Part shown: positions 1 to 8,550 of the stretch, piece by piece
Numbering within the stretch: position 1 is the stretch's first letter
Layout of the letters: each line of letters starts with the position of its first letter
DNA from: Pseudomonas fluorescens
GTDB taxonomy: Bacteria; Pseudomonadota; Gammaproteobacteria; Pseudomonadales; Pseudomonadaceae
Length of the DNA stretch: 64,000 bases
Assembly: GCF_902497785.1 (NCBI RefSeq)
Contig: NZ_CABVHK010000023.1
Coordinates: 51,378 to 115,377 of the forward strand
Direction of reading: 5' to 3'
Notes under the pieces: model-generated
Told to the model about the DNA's origin: nothing
Databases searched by the model: none
The model's input: only the letters and a program-made list of their open reading frames with translations
Position numbers and translations under genes: made by a program

Positions 1-399
1 GCGGACTACAACCGCCACGCGCGCGATGGTCAGGACCCGCAGTTCGGCCGAGGCTCAACGCCCTACAACCGCAAGCAGGGTGATGCGCTACAGCAACCCA
101 ACCCCTGCGTCGCGCCGATCGAACAAGGGCCGTTCTATGCCGTGAAAGTCGAACCGGGTTGTTTCGGCACCTTTGCCGGGCTGAAGGTCAATCAACACGC
201 ACAAGTCCTCGACGACTCGGGTCAGGCCATCACCGGCCTGTATGCGGCGGGAGGCGACATGGCCAGCATCATGGGCGGCCATTACCCAGCGGGTGGCATC
301 AACCTGGGGCCAGCGCTGACGTTTGGCTACATCGCCGCGCGCCATATCGCCGGCATCACTGCTTATGAAAAGGAGATCGATCATGACGCACATCGTTAA
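1..399 (+). CDS. FAD-dependent oxidoreductase, C-terminal part (5' end outside window)
   Basis: The open frame enters from the left edge, so only the last 132 residues are visible. They match the C-terminus of the FAD_binding_2 family (3-ketosteroid 1-dehydrogenase / fumarate reductase flavoprotein type). There is a substrate-loop stretch with PFYAVKVEPG, a GCFGTFAGL turn and the closing FAD-contact block GGHYPAGGINLGPALTFGY. The block closely resembles the two complete paralogues at 1680-3497 and 3855-5633. The stop lies 17 bases inside the next gene, which implies co-transcription with the aldo/keto reductase. Inferred role: FAD-linked oxidation or reduction of a cyclic substrate. The substrate cannot be read from the sequence. 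Confidence 0.85.
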   Translation, partial: ADYNRHARDGQDPQFGRGSTPYNRKQGDALQQPNPCVAPIEQGPFYAVKVEPGCFGTFAGLKVNQHAQVLDDSGQAITGLYAAGGDMASIMGGHYPAGGINLGPALTFGYIAARHIAGITAYEKEIDHDAHR

Positions 400-1216
400 T
401 GCTCAGGGTTTGAACATGCCCAAGCTCGGCCTCGGTACCTGGCCGATGCTCGGTGAAGCGTGCACACGAGCCGTGGAGCAGGCCCTCGCGCTAGGTTATC
501 GACACATCGATACCGCTGCGGCCTACAACAATGAGGACGCTGTCGGTCAGGCCCTGGTGAACAGCCCGACACCCCGCGAACACGTCCATGTCACCAGCAA
601 AGTCTGGTGGGACCAGCTGCAACCCGACGCCATGCGCCATTCCATGGACCGCAGCCTCAAGGCTTTACACAGCGATTACGTCGACCTCTTCATGATCCAT
701 TGGCCCAGCACCGATTGGGACTTGCCGAGTACGATCGAAACCCTGGTGTCCTTAAAGGAGCAGGGGCTGGCGCGCAATATCGGCGTGGCGAATTTCCCGC
801 TGCCCCTGCTGCGCACGGTAGTCGAGGAACTGGGCACGCCGCTGTCAGCCATTCAGGTCGAGTACCACGTGCTACTCGGCCAAAACGCACTGCTGGACTA
901 CGCCCGTCAACACGATCTGGCACTGACGGCCTATTCGCCGCTGGCACGCAACAAGGTGTCGGATGTTCCGGTTATCCAGCACATCGCCGCCAAACACGGG
1001 GTACTGCCGACCCAGGTCGCACTTAAATGGTTGTTGGATCAATCGAACGTGGCGGCTATCCCCAAGGCCAGCAGCGAGGCCAACCAACGGGCCAATCTGG
1101 CAGCGCTCTCCGTCAACCTGGATGATCAGGATCGCGCGCTGATCGCCGGCCTGTCCAAACGCGAGCGTCAAGTCAGTCCGGACTTTGCGCCGGTGTGGGA
1201 CGCGTTCGATCGATAA
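383..1216 (+). CDS. Aldo/keto reductase (2,5-diketogluconate reductase-like)
   Basis: A 277-residue AKR-fold oxidoreductase, normal length for the family, using NAD(P)H to reduce aldehydes or ketones. The catalytic tetrad is visible: Asp43 and Tyr48 in HIDTAAAYNNE, Lys73 in TSKVWW, His106 in MIHWPS. The start at 383 is chosen over an upstream in-frame codon because AGGAG sits about 8 bases before it and because the protein then begins at the usual AKR first strand. It overlaps the end of the flavoprotein gene by 17 bases, so the two are probably translationally coupled. The pairing suggests successive redox steps on one carbonyl substrate. DkgB-like sugar-acid reduction is one option, but specificity is not decidable here. 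Confidence 0.9.
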   Translation: MTHIVNAQGLNMPKLGLGTWPMLGEACTRAVEQALALGYRHIDTAAAYNNEDAVGQALVNSPTPREHVHVTSKVWWDQLQPDAMRHSMDRSLKALHSDYVDLFMIHWPSTDWDLPSTIETLVSLKEQGLARNIGVANFPLPLLRTVVEELGTPLSAIQVEYHVLLGQNALLDYARQHDLALTAYSPLARNKVSDVPVIQHIAAKHGVLPTQVALKWLLDQSNVAAIPKASSEANQRANLAALSVNLDDQDRALIAGLSKRERQVSPDFAPVWDAFDR

Positions 1217-1303
1217 CCGCGAAAGAGCCACTCTGCAGGGGGGCGGCCATAAAACGCTCCCTCTCAACCGGGTTCTCAGGATCTGGGCATTGCCATTTAT
1301 GTG

Positions 1304-1696
1304 CTAGAAAAAATCAGCTATCACGAGCGTATTTTCCGTCGCAAAAATTGACTCGTATATGGCTTCATGTGGGACTTCACGAGCTAACCAAGCGCTCGCG
1401 TTATAGACACGCGCCTTGTCGAAAAACGACAGGTGCATCCCGTCTCCACACTCAAACAGTTTGAATTGTTGCTCCTCCATTTCGGCACAAAGGTCGTCGA
1501 ATAGCGCTGGGTCTCTTTTTGACAGTGCGACTACGATTTCGGCCCTGTTCAGGCCGGCTTCACTGGCTGCCCACAATACGATACGAGTTGCTACGTCCAT
1601 TTTTTTGCTTGGGATGCCAGCGTCCAATGCATGTTGGACATCGGGGTAGCTGGAGGCCAAGCGTGAAGGCATTGCCTTTCTACTGATATGTCTCAT
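1304..1696 (-). CDS. Hypothetical protein, 130 aa, downstream of a flavoprotein
   Basis: I do not recognise this family. The start at 1696 has GGGAG seven bases upstream; an earlier in-frame ATG at 1741 is possible but lies deeper inside the preceding gene. It overlaps the end of the flavoprotein gene (1680-3497) by 17 bases, so it is probably the last gene of that operon. The protein is soluble, with no signal peptide or membrane segment. It is rich in Ala, Glu and Asp in the middle and ends in aromatic residues (VIADFF). No catalytic motif is evident. It might be a small accessory protein for the cluster. Confidence 0.6.
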   Translation of the reverse strand: MRHISRKAMPSRLASSYPDVQHALDAGIPSKKMDVATRIVLWAASEAGLNRAEIVVALSKRDPALFDDLCAEMEEQQFKLFECGDGMHLSFFDKARVYNASAWLAREVPHEAIYESIFATENTLVIADFF

Positions 1697-3497
1697 TACA
1701 GACTCCCGTTGGATGTTCTTGATCACTTCGCGTTCGCTCATCTGCCCCGGCGATTTTTTCCGCCTTGGAAAGGGTCATGTTGACCGGCTGATTTCCGTCA
1801 ATTGCCTGCCCGGCAAGAACTTTTGCGGCGATGTAACCGAAGGTCATCCCAGGACCGAGCGTGATGCCGCCGCTTGGGTAATGGCCGTTCATGATGCTGT
1901 TCATGTCATTGCCTACGGCAAATAGCCCCGGAATCGGCGCGCCGTGTTCGTCTAAGGCGCGGGCGCTGGCATCGGTGTTCAGACCGGCGAAAGTGCCGAG
2001 GCTGCCGGGCACCAGCTTCACCGCATAGAACGGTCCTCTGCGCAGACTGCCAAGGGACGGGTTAGGCCCATGTAAAACTTCCCCCTGTGCTCTGTTGTAC
2101 AGCGACTCACCACGTTGAAAGAGCGGGTCGTGACCGAGCTCCGCGCCAAGGTTGAATGCGCTGACGGTCTCTTCCAGCTGCTGCGCATCGATGCCACATT
2201 GGCGTGCCAGTTCGACCAACGTCGGGGCCTTGATCAAGTAGCCCTCGCGTACGTACTTTGTAGTCGGGAACGGAAACGGTTTCGACCAGCCCAGGCCATA
2301 GCGGCGCTGGGTGCGGTGATCGCAGATCAGCCAGGAAACAGGGGCTTCCCGGGGACCCGTGGCCTCAAACAGCGCGCACATGAAGTCGTGGTAGGAGTCG
2401 GCCTCGTTGACAAAGCGTTGGCCATTTTGGCGCACGGCGATGAAACCGGGTTTGGCTCGTTCCATCAGGTGCGGAAAACCGCTGAAACCGCCATCTTCAC
2501 GCGGCACTCGGGACACCGGTGCCCACGCGGCGGCATGGGTCAAGTCGGATGCCACGCATGCCCCGACGCTTTCGCCAAGGCGCAAGCCATCGCCCGTATT
2601 ACCCTTGGGCGCTGCGCTCAAATGTTCGGTGCCATTGGGGGCATGCCGGAACAGGCGGGCGATGCGCTGCTGGTCGTGGGGAAAACCTCCGCAAGCGAGC
2701 ACCACGCCACGTCGAGCGCGGATCTCGATCAGGCGCCCGGCAGATTCGACTCGCGCTCCGAGCACGCGCTCACCGTCACGCAGCAGTTCGCGCACGGGCG
2801 TGTCGGTCAGCAAGCGAACCTGACGATCCAGCGCGCTTTTGAGCAGGCGGGCAACCAGTGCGTTGCCGTTCACCAGGTGCAGGCCCCGGCCATGAAACAG
2901 CAGGTCGCGGGCGTGGCGCAACAGGCGCTTGCCGGCGTAGAGCAATGAGGACGGCGACTGGCGGGCGTTGAGAAAATGATTGAGGTCGGCACCGCCGGCG
3001 ATGCCCATTCCCGCGAGGCTGATCACGTCGAGCGGGCGTCGGAGTTTGTTGATCCAAAGGCCCAGGCGACGACCGTCGAAGGGTTGCGCACAGACCGAGC
3101 GGCCACCTTTTGCATAGCCTTCGCTGGCGTGAAAATCAGGCATTTTGCTGCCGGAGAAAAATTGCACCTCGGTATGGCCTTGAAAAAAGTCGATCATCTT
3201 CGGCCCTTGTTCCAGGAACGTTTCCACGCGCGGGTCGAGCACTTCGCTGCGCAGTTCATGACGCAGGTAAATCCTCGACTGTTCCAGGTCTTCAACGATA
3301 CCGTCGGCGATGGCCAATGGGTTACGCGGAATCCACAGCCAACCGCCCGACCAGGCGCTGGTGCCGCCTAGCTGCGGCTCCTTCTCCACAACGATGACGT
3401 CGAGGTTAAGTTGCGCAGCAGTCACCGCCGCTGCCAGGCCAGAGGCGCCAGAGCCGACGACCAGAACATCACAAATCAGGGGGTCGCTGATGGACAT
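1680..3497 (-). CDS. FAD_binding_2 flavoprotein (3-ketosteroid dehydrogenase-like)
   Basis: A 605-residue flavoprotein. The N-terminal dinucleotide motif VVGSGASGLAAAV (about residues 13-25) is followed by an acidic E at the end of strand 2 (VVEKE) and then GGTSAWSGG, the usual FAD-binding start of the fumarate reductase/KstD family. The C-terminal FAD block GGITLGPGMTFGY is near residue 555. About 35 polar residues follow that block, more than in the paralogue at 3855-5633. The stop overlaps the start of the small hypothetical gene downstream. It lies 68 bases after the NIPSNAP gene on the same strand. Likely role: dehydrogenation or hydride transfer on an alicyclic ketone; substrate unknown. 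Confidence 0.9.
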   Translation of the reverse strand: MSISDPLICDVLVVGSGASGLAAAVTAAQLNLDVIVVEKEPQLGGTSAWSGGWLWIPRNPLAIADGIVEDLEQSRIYLRHELRSEVLDPRVETFLEQGPKMIDFFQGHTEVQFFSGSKMPDFHASEGYAKGGRSVCAQPFDGRRLGLWINKLRRPLDVISLAGMGIAGGADLNHFLNARQSPSSLLYAGKRLLRHARDLLFHGRGLHLVNGNALVARLLKSALDRQVRLLTDTPVRELLRDGERVLGARVESAGRLIEIRARRGVVLACGGFPHDQQRIARLFRHAPNGTEHLSAAPKGNTGDGLRLGESVGACVASDLTHAAAWAPVSRVPREDGGFSGFPHLMERAKPGFIAVRQNGQRFVNEADSYHDFMCALFEATGPREAPVSWLICDHRTQRRYGLGWSKPFPFPTTKYVREGYLIKAPTLVELARQCGIDAQQLEETVSAFNLGAELGHDPLFQRGESLYNRAQGEVLHGPNPSLGSLRRGPFYAVKLVPGSLGTFAGLNTDASARALDEHGAPIPGLFAVGNDMNSIMNGHYPSGGITLGPGMTFGYIAAKVLAGQAIDGNQPVNMTLSKAEKIAGADERTRSDQEHPTGVCNETYQ

Positions 3498-3565
3498 AGG
3501 GATTACCGCGAGAAGGAATGAGGTTGGCTGCTCCCAATCAGAAGCAGCGCAACGCAGCGAAAAGG

Positions 3566-3886
3566 TTATTTGAGCGGAGAAAAGTCGGTCGGACGCAGCA
3601 GTCGTGAATCCAGCGTCACCACGGCGTCCAGTTCCTTGTTTTGCCGCGCGAAGTCCTGCCAGCGTGGATCGGCCGCCATGGCATTGCGGCGTGTCATGCG
3701 GTCGTCAAGGCTGGCGTAACCCCAGATGTGCACCACTTGATTGACTTCACCGATTTCGGTGGTGAAAAAGCCGACCAGGTTGCCCAAGTGTTCTTGCTGC
3801 ACGGCCAATGCGGCGCTTTTGTACAGGGTCAGCCAGTCGCCGAGCTTGGTTGGTTTAATCGTGTAGGTGCGCAGTTCGTAGTACAT
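3566..3886 (-). CDS. NIPSNAP family protein
   Basis: A 106-residue ferredoxin-like (dimeric alpha-beta barrel) protein of the NIPSNAP family. It starts with MYYELRTYTIKP and carries the family's central VGFFTTEIGEVNQVVHIW strand pair, followed by an RR-containing helix and a WQDFA segment. Length is normal for a single-domain member. Bacterial NIPSNAP genes often accompany catabolic oxidoreductases, but a defined reaction is not established. The start overlaps the end of the upstream flavoprotein gene (3855-5633) by 32 bases, so it belongs to the same transcript. Confidence 0.85.
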   Translation of the reverse strand: MYYELRTYTIKPTKLGDWLTLYKSAALAVQQEHLGNLVGFFTTEIGEVNQVVHIWGYASLDDRMTRRNAMAADPRWQDFARQNKELDAVVTLDSRLLRPTDFSPLK

Positions 3887-5633
3887 GGTGTTCTCCAGTG
3901 TGGGATGGTTGTGCAGTGCTGTGGTCGAGCCGGCGAGCGATATCGCTGGCGGCGAGGTAACCGAAAGTGATGCCTGGGCCGAGGGTGATACCGGGACCGG
4001 GGTAAGTACCGTCCATGATCGAATTCATTTCGTTGCCGGCAGCGTAGAGGCCGGGGATCGGCGCTGCGCTGCGATTCAGCACGTTGGCCTGGCCATTGGT
4101 GACCAGGCCTCGGGCTGAACCGAGATCGCCGGTGAATAAACGCACGGCGTAGAAGGGCGCCTTGCGCAGGGGTTTCAGGCATGGATTGGGTTGATGCAGC
4201 GGATCGCCCATGTAGCGGTTGTAGGCCGTACTTCCCTTGCCGAACTGTTGGTCGACGCCTCGTTCGGCATCGTCGTTGTATTGCGCCAGGGTCTGCTCCA
4301 GAGAATGCGCATCCAGGCCGGCCATGCGCGCCAGTTCGGCGAGGCTGTCGGCACGCAGCAGATAACCGGCGTCTATCAATGCGCTGTTGTCGACGGGTCG
4401 CGGACGCGCCAGACCCATGCCGTAGTTGTTCAGTGCTTCGCTGTCACAGAGCAGCCAGCAGGGCGCATTGGCGCCGCCATCGGCGAACATGGCTTCGACA
4501 AAACAGTGATAGGAATTGGATTCATTGACGAAACGCCGCCCGGCACGGTTGACCGCGATGACACCGGGTTTGGCGCGGTCGGTGACCAGATGCGGAAAGC
4601 GTTCCACGCTGCCGTCGGTCTTGTGCAGCACCGAAACCGGGGCCCAGAAGAAATTCGCCGACAGGTTGTCACCGATTGCCGCGTCGACCGAGGCGGCCAA
4701 GCGTTGCCCATCACCGACGTTGGCAGGCGGTGACATGCTCCAATGCTCCGAACCAGTGGAAGGCCGCTGTTCGGCGGCTTGTGCCCCCGCGGCAAAACCA
4801 CCCATGGCCAGCACCACACCACCGCGAGCGAACACGGGACGGGTTATTCCGTGCCTGGAAATCTGCACACCCTTGACCGAGCCCTGCTCGACGATCAATG
4901 CCTCGGCCGTCGCTTGCAGCCATAGATCGACGCCGTTGGCCATAGCGCTGGTGGCCAGGCGCGCGATCAATGCATTGCCGACGGTCAGGCGGGTGCCGCG
5001 TGGGTGGCTGAGGCGGTCGACGGCATAACGTCCGATAAGTTTGAGGCAGTGCCAGAGTGATTTCGGCGAACGCTTGAAGCTGAGGAAGTGCTGGATGTCG
5101 ACACGATTGACCATCATGCCGCCGAAAAGCAGCATGCCATCCGGGGGGCGCTTGAGGTCTTTGAAATGCTCGCCAAGACGGCGACCGTCGTACTCGTCGA
5201 TTTCCAGCGCACGACCCGTTTGCGTGCCACCCGGCAAGTCCGGGTAGTAGTCGGGAGACAACGGTCGCAGGCTGTACTTGAGTTCGCTGTGGGTTTCCAG
5301 GTAACGCAGGGCTTCACGAGCCTGTTCGATGAAGGCATCGATCAATTGCGGGTTGTAGCCGTTACCGATCACCTCTTTCAGGTAAGTACGCATCTGTTCG
5401 GCGGGCAGGTGATGCCCGGCAGCCCGGGCCTGGTCGGTATCGTGCAGCCATACCGCACCACCGGAAATCGCCGACGTACCGCCAAAGGCCTCGGTTTTTT
5501 CCACCAATAAAACCTTGAGGCCGCGGCAACTGGCAGTCACCGCTGCGGCGAATCCGGCTGCGCCGCTGCCCAGGACAATCACGTCATAGGTCAGCTCGGC
5601 AGTGGCAGAAGGCAGGGAAGTCGTAGTGTTCAT
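3855..5633 (-). CDS. FAD_binding_2 flavoprotein, second complete paralogue
   Basis: A 592-residue paralogue of the 1680-3497 protein. VLGSGAAGFAAAV (about residues 20-32) is the FAD Rossmann motif, followed by VEKTEAFGGTSAISGG. The C-terminal block GITLGPGITFGY lies near residue 560. Family: fumarate reductase / 3-ketosteroid dehydrogenase flavoproteins. It is the second gene of a minus-strand set that starts with the shikimate-dehydrogenase-like gene (31-base gap) and runs on into the NIPSNAP and further flavoprotein genes. No strong Shine-Dalgarno is visible before the ATG at 5633. The divergent IclR regulator upstream suggests substrate-induced expression. Confidence 0.9.
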   Translation of the reverse strand: MNTTTSLPSATAELTYDVIVLGSGAAGFAAAVTASCRGLKVLLVEKTEAFGGTSAISGGAVWLHDTDQARAAGHHLPAEQMRTYLKEVIGNGYNPQLIDAFIEQAREALRYLETHSELKYSLRPLSPDYYPDLPGGTQTGRALEIDEYDGRRLGEHFKDLKRPPDGMLLFGGMMVNRVDIQHFLSFKRSPKSLWHCLKLIGRYAVDRLSHPRGTRLTVGNALIARLATSAMANGVDLWLQATAEALIVEQGSVKGVQISRHGITRPVFARGGVVLAMGGFAAGAQAAEQRPSTGSEHWSMSPPANVGDGQRLAASVDAAIGDNLSANFFWAPVSVLHKTDGSVERFPHLVTDRAKPGVIAVNRAGRRFVNESNSYHCFVEAMFADGGANAPCWLLCDSEALNNYGMGLARPRPVDNSALIDAGYLLRADSLAELARMAGLDAHSLEQTLAQYNDDAERGVDQQFGKGSTAYNRYMGDPLHQPNPCLKPLRKAPFYAVRLFTGDLGSARGLVTNGQANVLNRSAAPIPGLYAAGNEMNSIMDGTYPGPGITLGPGITFGYLAASDIARRLDHSTAQPSHTGEHHVLRTAHLHD

Positions 5634-5664
5634 TGTTATCGCCTGTCAGGGACGCGCCGGAGAG

Positions 5665-6483
5665 TCAGATCTCCAGCGGCGTCACACCCATGAAGTGACC
5701 GAGGTTACCCAACTGCGCCAACGCCATTTCCGGCCCGGTCTGAATCGGACAGCCCAGGCTTCGGGCCAAGGCGAGGAACGGTGTCACCGCCGGTGATGTC
5801 ACGACATCGGCCACCAGGGTTTTGGCGTTCAGGGTTTGCATCAGCGCGGTCGGCAACGGCATCGGGCCGTCATCACTGGTTGCACTCATGCCGACTGGCG
5901 AGGCGTTGACGACAAGGTCGAAGTGCTTGAGCGAGTCCGGTCCTGCGCTGATCGTAATCTGCGGGAAAGCGTTGCGCAGAAGGTCGCCGAGCACCTCGAC
6001 GCGCTCGTGGCTGATGTCGCTGATGGCCAAGTGGCTGACCCCGGCCTGGCACAACGAATACGCAATCGCGCTGCCGACGCCGCCGGTGCCGATCACCAGA
6101 ACCTGTCTGTCTTCGGGATTGAAACCGTGCTTGCGCGCAGCGTTGAGAAAGCCCTCGCCGTCAACGATATCGCCCACCAGTCGACCGTCGGCTTCGCGGC
6201 GGATCACATTGACCGAGCGCAGCGCCGCCGAGCGTTCACTGACGCTATCCAGGCAGGTGGCCAACAGTTGTTTGTAAGGGACGGTGACCACGCATCCGCG
6301 TAAGTTTTGCCAGCCACGCAGGGTCTGGACGAAGTCATGCAGCGCAGTCTGTGCAAGGTCGATGGCGAGCATGGAGACGTTCTGCTGGTGGTCGGCGAAC
6401 CAGCGATTGAAGTTTTCCGGCGATTTCACCTGGGCTACAGGCGAGCCGACGATGGCGACTAGTTCAGTCGAACCCTGAATCAT
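5665..6483 (-). CDS. Shikimate dehydrogenase-like NAD(P)-dependent oxidoreductase
   Basis: A 272-residue protein with the AroE/YdiB architecture. The N-terminal substrate domain contains GSPVAQVKSPENFN and the catalytic lysine of TVPYK (Lys71). The Rossmann domain contains GTGGVGSAIA (about residues 132-141). The usual NTDG motif reads IVDG here: Asp108 is kept but the preceding Asn and Thr are not, which argues against a housekeeping AroE. The start at 6483 is the first Met giving the canonical N-terminus; the upstream Shine-Dalgarno is weak. It is the first gene of the minus-strand catabolic set, divergent from iclR. The substrate may be quinate, shikimate or a related hydroxylated ring. 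Confidence 0.8.
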   Translation of the reverse strand: MIQGSTELVAIVGSPVAQVKSPENFNRWFADHQQNVSMLAIDLAQTALHDFVQTLRGWQNLRGCVVTVPYKQLLATCLDSVSERSAALRSVNVIRREADGRLVGDIVDGEGFLNAARKHGFNPEDRQVLVIGTGGVGSAIAYSLCQAGVSHLAISDISHERVEVLGDLLRNAFPQITISAGPDSLKHFDLVVNASPVGMSATSDDGPMPLPTALMQTLNAKTLVADVVTSPAVTPFLALARSLGCPIQTGPEMALAQLGNLGHFMGVTPLEI

Positions 6484-6570
6484 GGGAGGTACCCGCTTAT
6501 TGGCTTTGTTGTAAGGCCGATACTGCAAGCGGTGAACGCGGCGGACAATCGAGCGTGTGCACGATTCGGT

Positions 6571-6615
6571 TGATAATCGCATCGCTAGTGCGATAATCGC
6601 AGTCTATGTGCGATA
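6571..6615. promoter_or_regulatory. Palindromic operator cluster between the catabolic operon and iclR
   Basis: The 145-base divergent intergenic region contains TGCGATAATCGCA at 6589-6601, two 6-base arms around a single A. A partial copy TGATAATCGCA lies at 6571-6581 and a half-site GTGCGATA at 6608-6615. The spacing and near-perfect symmetry fit binding of a dimeric or tetrameric IclR-family regulator controlling both directions. The link to the adjacent IclR gene is inferred. Confidence 0.6.
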
Positions 6616-6628
6616 AAGAGTCCAACTG

Positions 6629-7402
6629 ATGAAGCAACCTACGATCCACCCGCGGGATTTGATCGTCGGCCTGCAAAAAGGCTTGGCGTTGCTGCAGTTG
6701 TTTTCTCAGGGGCACCCGCGCCTGAGCGTGCCGCAAGTAGCACGAATGGCCGATATGACCCAGAGCGCCGCCCGACGTTTTCTGCTGACCTTGGTGCATG
6801 ACGACTTTGCGCAGACCGACGGCCGCCATTACTGGCTGACCGCCAAGACCTTGCGTATCGGCCAGGCTTACGTCGATTCCGCAGTGCTGCCGCGCATGCT
6901 GAGGCCCATCGTCGAACAGGTGGCACGAACCACCCAAGAGCATGTCTCGGTAGGAGTTCGCGACGGTGATGACATTGTGCATGTGGTGCGTAGTCGCTAT
7001 AGCCACATAACCTCAATGTCGATCCGCCCCGGTTCACGGGTGCCGATGTATTGCACCGGCAGCGGACGGTTGTGGTTGGCGAGTTTTTCGCAGGAGGCGC
7101 TTTGCGCTTACTTCAAACGCAACCCGCCCCAGGCCATCACGCCTTATACGCTCACCGACGAAGCATTGATCTGCCGCGAAATCGCCTTGGCGGGCGAGCG
7201 TGGTTACGTGATGGTGGATCAGGAATATGAAGTGGGCATGCGGGTGTTGAGCGTGCCGCTGACTGATCGGGAAGGGCAATTGCAGGCAACGCTGACACTG
7301 ACTACTCACGCGTCGCGCATGACCGTTGAGGAGATGCGCGAGCGGTATCTGTCGGCGCTGTACGAAGGGCAGGCGCTGCTGCGGCCGATCATGACGCTTT
7401 AA
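6629..7402 (+). CDS. IclR-family transcriptional regulator (PcaR/PobR-like)
   Basis: A 257-residue regulator, the normal IclR length. The N-terminal winged helix (about residues 12-70) includes LSVPQVARMADMTQSAARRFL as helix-turn-helix. The C-terminal effector-binding domain includes GSRVPMYCTGSGRLWLA, the family's ligand-pocket signature. It most resembles the aromatic-catabolism branch (PcaR, PobR, CatR). It is transcribed divergently from the shikimate-dehydrogenase/flavoprotein operon with palindromes in between. It therefore probably senses the substrate of that pathway and may autoregulate. Confidence 0.9.
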   Translation: MKQPTIHPRDLIVGLQKGLALLQLFSQGHPRLSVPQVARMADMTQSAARRFLLTLVHDDFAQTDGRHYWLTAKTLRIGQAYVDSAVLPRMLRPIVEQVARTTQEHVSVGVRDGDDIVHVVRSRYSHITSMSIRPGSRVPMYCTGSGRLWLASFSQEALCAYFKRNPPQAITPYTLTDEALICREIALAGERGYVMVDQEYEVGMRVLSVPLTDREGQLQATLTLTTHASRMTVEEMRERYLSALYEGQALLRPIMTL

Positions 7403-7497
7403 AGCTCATGGGCCGGTGGTTTGGGCCAGGGTGTGAAACTCACAGGGACGGTTAATGGCGCTTTTAGATGTGGCAGCCATTTACTGTTACAACGAGT

Positions 7498-8550
7498 TTA
7501 CAAACTGCCTGCTTCGTCGACAGATGCCTGAAGAAACTCTGCTATCAGCGATGTAATCTGCTGTTGAATCGCCTCACGCTGGCGGGCGCCGTCGCCATCC
7601 CGGCAAATGATGCCATCGCCTGGTACTTCTTCTTCGAGCATCTCCTGCGCGCCAGGTTTGCATACCGACACAAAGCTGAAATGACTTGCATCGCTGATTT
7701 CGACGTAGCGGCTTGACGCCGCAGGCAGGCGTTTGGCCAGGTTGGCAGACTCCAGCTCGGCGGGAAGATCGTGCGAGGGTACGCCAGCAGCGATCACCAG
7801 CGCTGGCACCGGCAGCGAAGCCAGGCTTTCATCGGTCAGGCCCCGTGAAAGGCCCAGGTCCAATGCAACCACCGCAGTGACGCGTTTATCGCGCAAATCG
7901 GCGGCCAACGCGGCCTTTGATTGCGAAGTGCTTGCGGGGTTTATCTTTGCATAGACGCTGCAACTCGCTAACTGCGGGTGTGCTTTGCAGTCATGGGCGA
8001 AGCGGTCTGGATCGAAACGAGCACCGGCGATCTCCAGGGCGGTCATACCGCCGAGTGAATGGCCCGCTACGGCAATTCGGCCATCCGCGACCACGCCGAA
8101 TTTTTCAGGTTGAGCCGTGACGCTATCAATGACTCGGCTCAAATCAACAGGACGCTGCCATAACTGCGCCGCTGCTTGAGGGCTACGGTCATGGGTCGTG
8201 GTGCCAGGGTGATTGACGGCGGCGACGATGTAACCCTTATGGGCCAGCGCACTGGCGAGCCAGATCTGGTTGCTCCAGTTCCCCCTGTATCCGTGGGAGA
8301 GCACCAATAGTGGATGCTTGCCCGCTGCGGGCGGCGCGTTCCGAACCGCAGAAGCACCGACAAACACCGCATCATCGCCGATCAATTGCGCGGTTGCGGT
8401 CGTTGCACCGGGGTACCAGACGACCATCTCGAGTGAGCGGTCATTGTGCGCGTCCTGCAGTGTGGAAGACTGGAAGCCGACAGGGTTCCCGTCAGCGAAT
8501 GCGGTAGTCGTCAGACAGGTCAACAACAGGGCGCCGAAAGCTATTTTCAA
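7498..8550 (-). CDS. Exported alpha/beta hydrolase (PAF-acetylhydrolase/dienelactone hydrolase-like)
   Basis: A 350-residue serine hydrolase. The start is placed at the TTG at 8550 because AAGGAAG lies just upstream and the protein then opens with a clean signal peptide (Lys-Ile, a hydrophobic run, TTTAFADG). The nucleophile elbow is GHSLGG, the oxyanion strand is LVLSHGYRGNW, and the catalytic His is probably in DASHFSF near the C-terminus. Two Cys-bearing loops (CKAH, CSVY) could form a disulfide after export. It stands alone on the minus strand; substrate not determinable. Confidence 0.85.
   Translation of the reverse strand: MKIAFGALLLTCLTTTAFADGNPVGFQSSTLQDAHNDRSLEMVVWYPGATTATAQLIGDDAVFVGASAVRNAPPAAGKHPLLVLSHGYRGNWSNQIWLASALAHKGYIVAAVNHPGTTTHDRSPQAAAQLWQRPVDLSRVIDSVTAQPEKFGVVADGRIAVAGHSLGGMTALEIAGARFDPDRFAHDCKAHPQLASCSVYAKINPASTSQSKAALAADLRDKRVTAVVALDLGLSRGLTDESLASLPVPALVIAAGVPSHDLPAELESANLAKRLPAASSRYVEISDASHFSFVSVCKPGAQEMLEEEVPGDGIICRDGDGARQREAIQQQITSLIAEFLQASVDEAGSL

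Noticed and set aside
1680..6483. Steroid degradation cluster because of the KstD-like flavoproteins
   Set aside because: No other steroid-ring genes are present, and the AroE relative and aldo/keto reductase do not fit, so only the family name is used.
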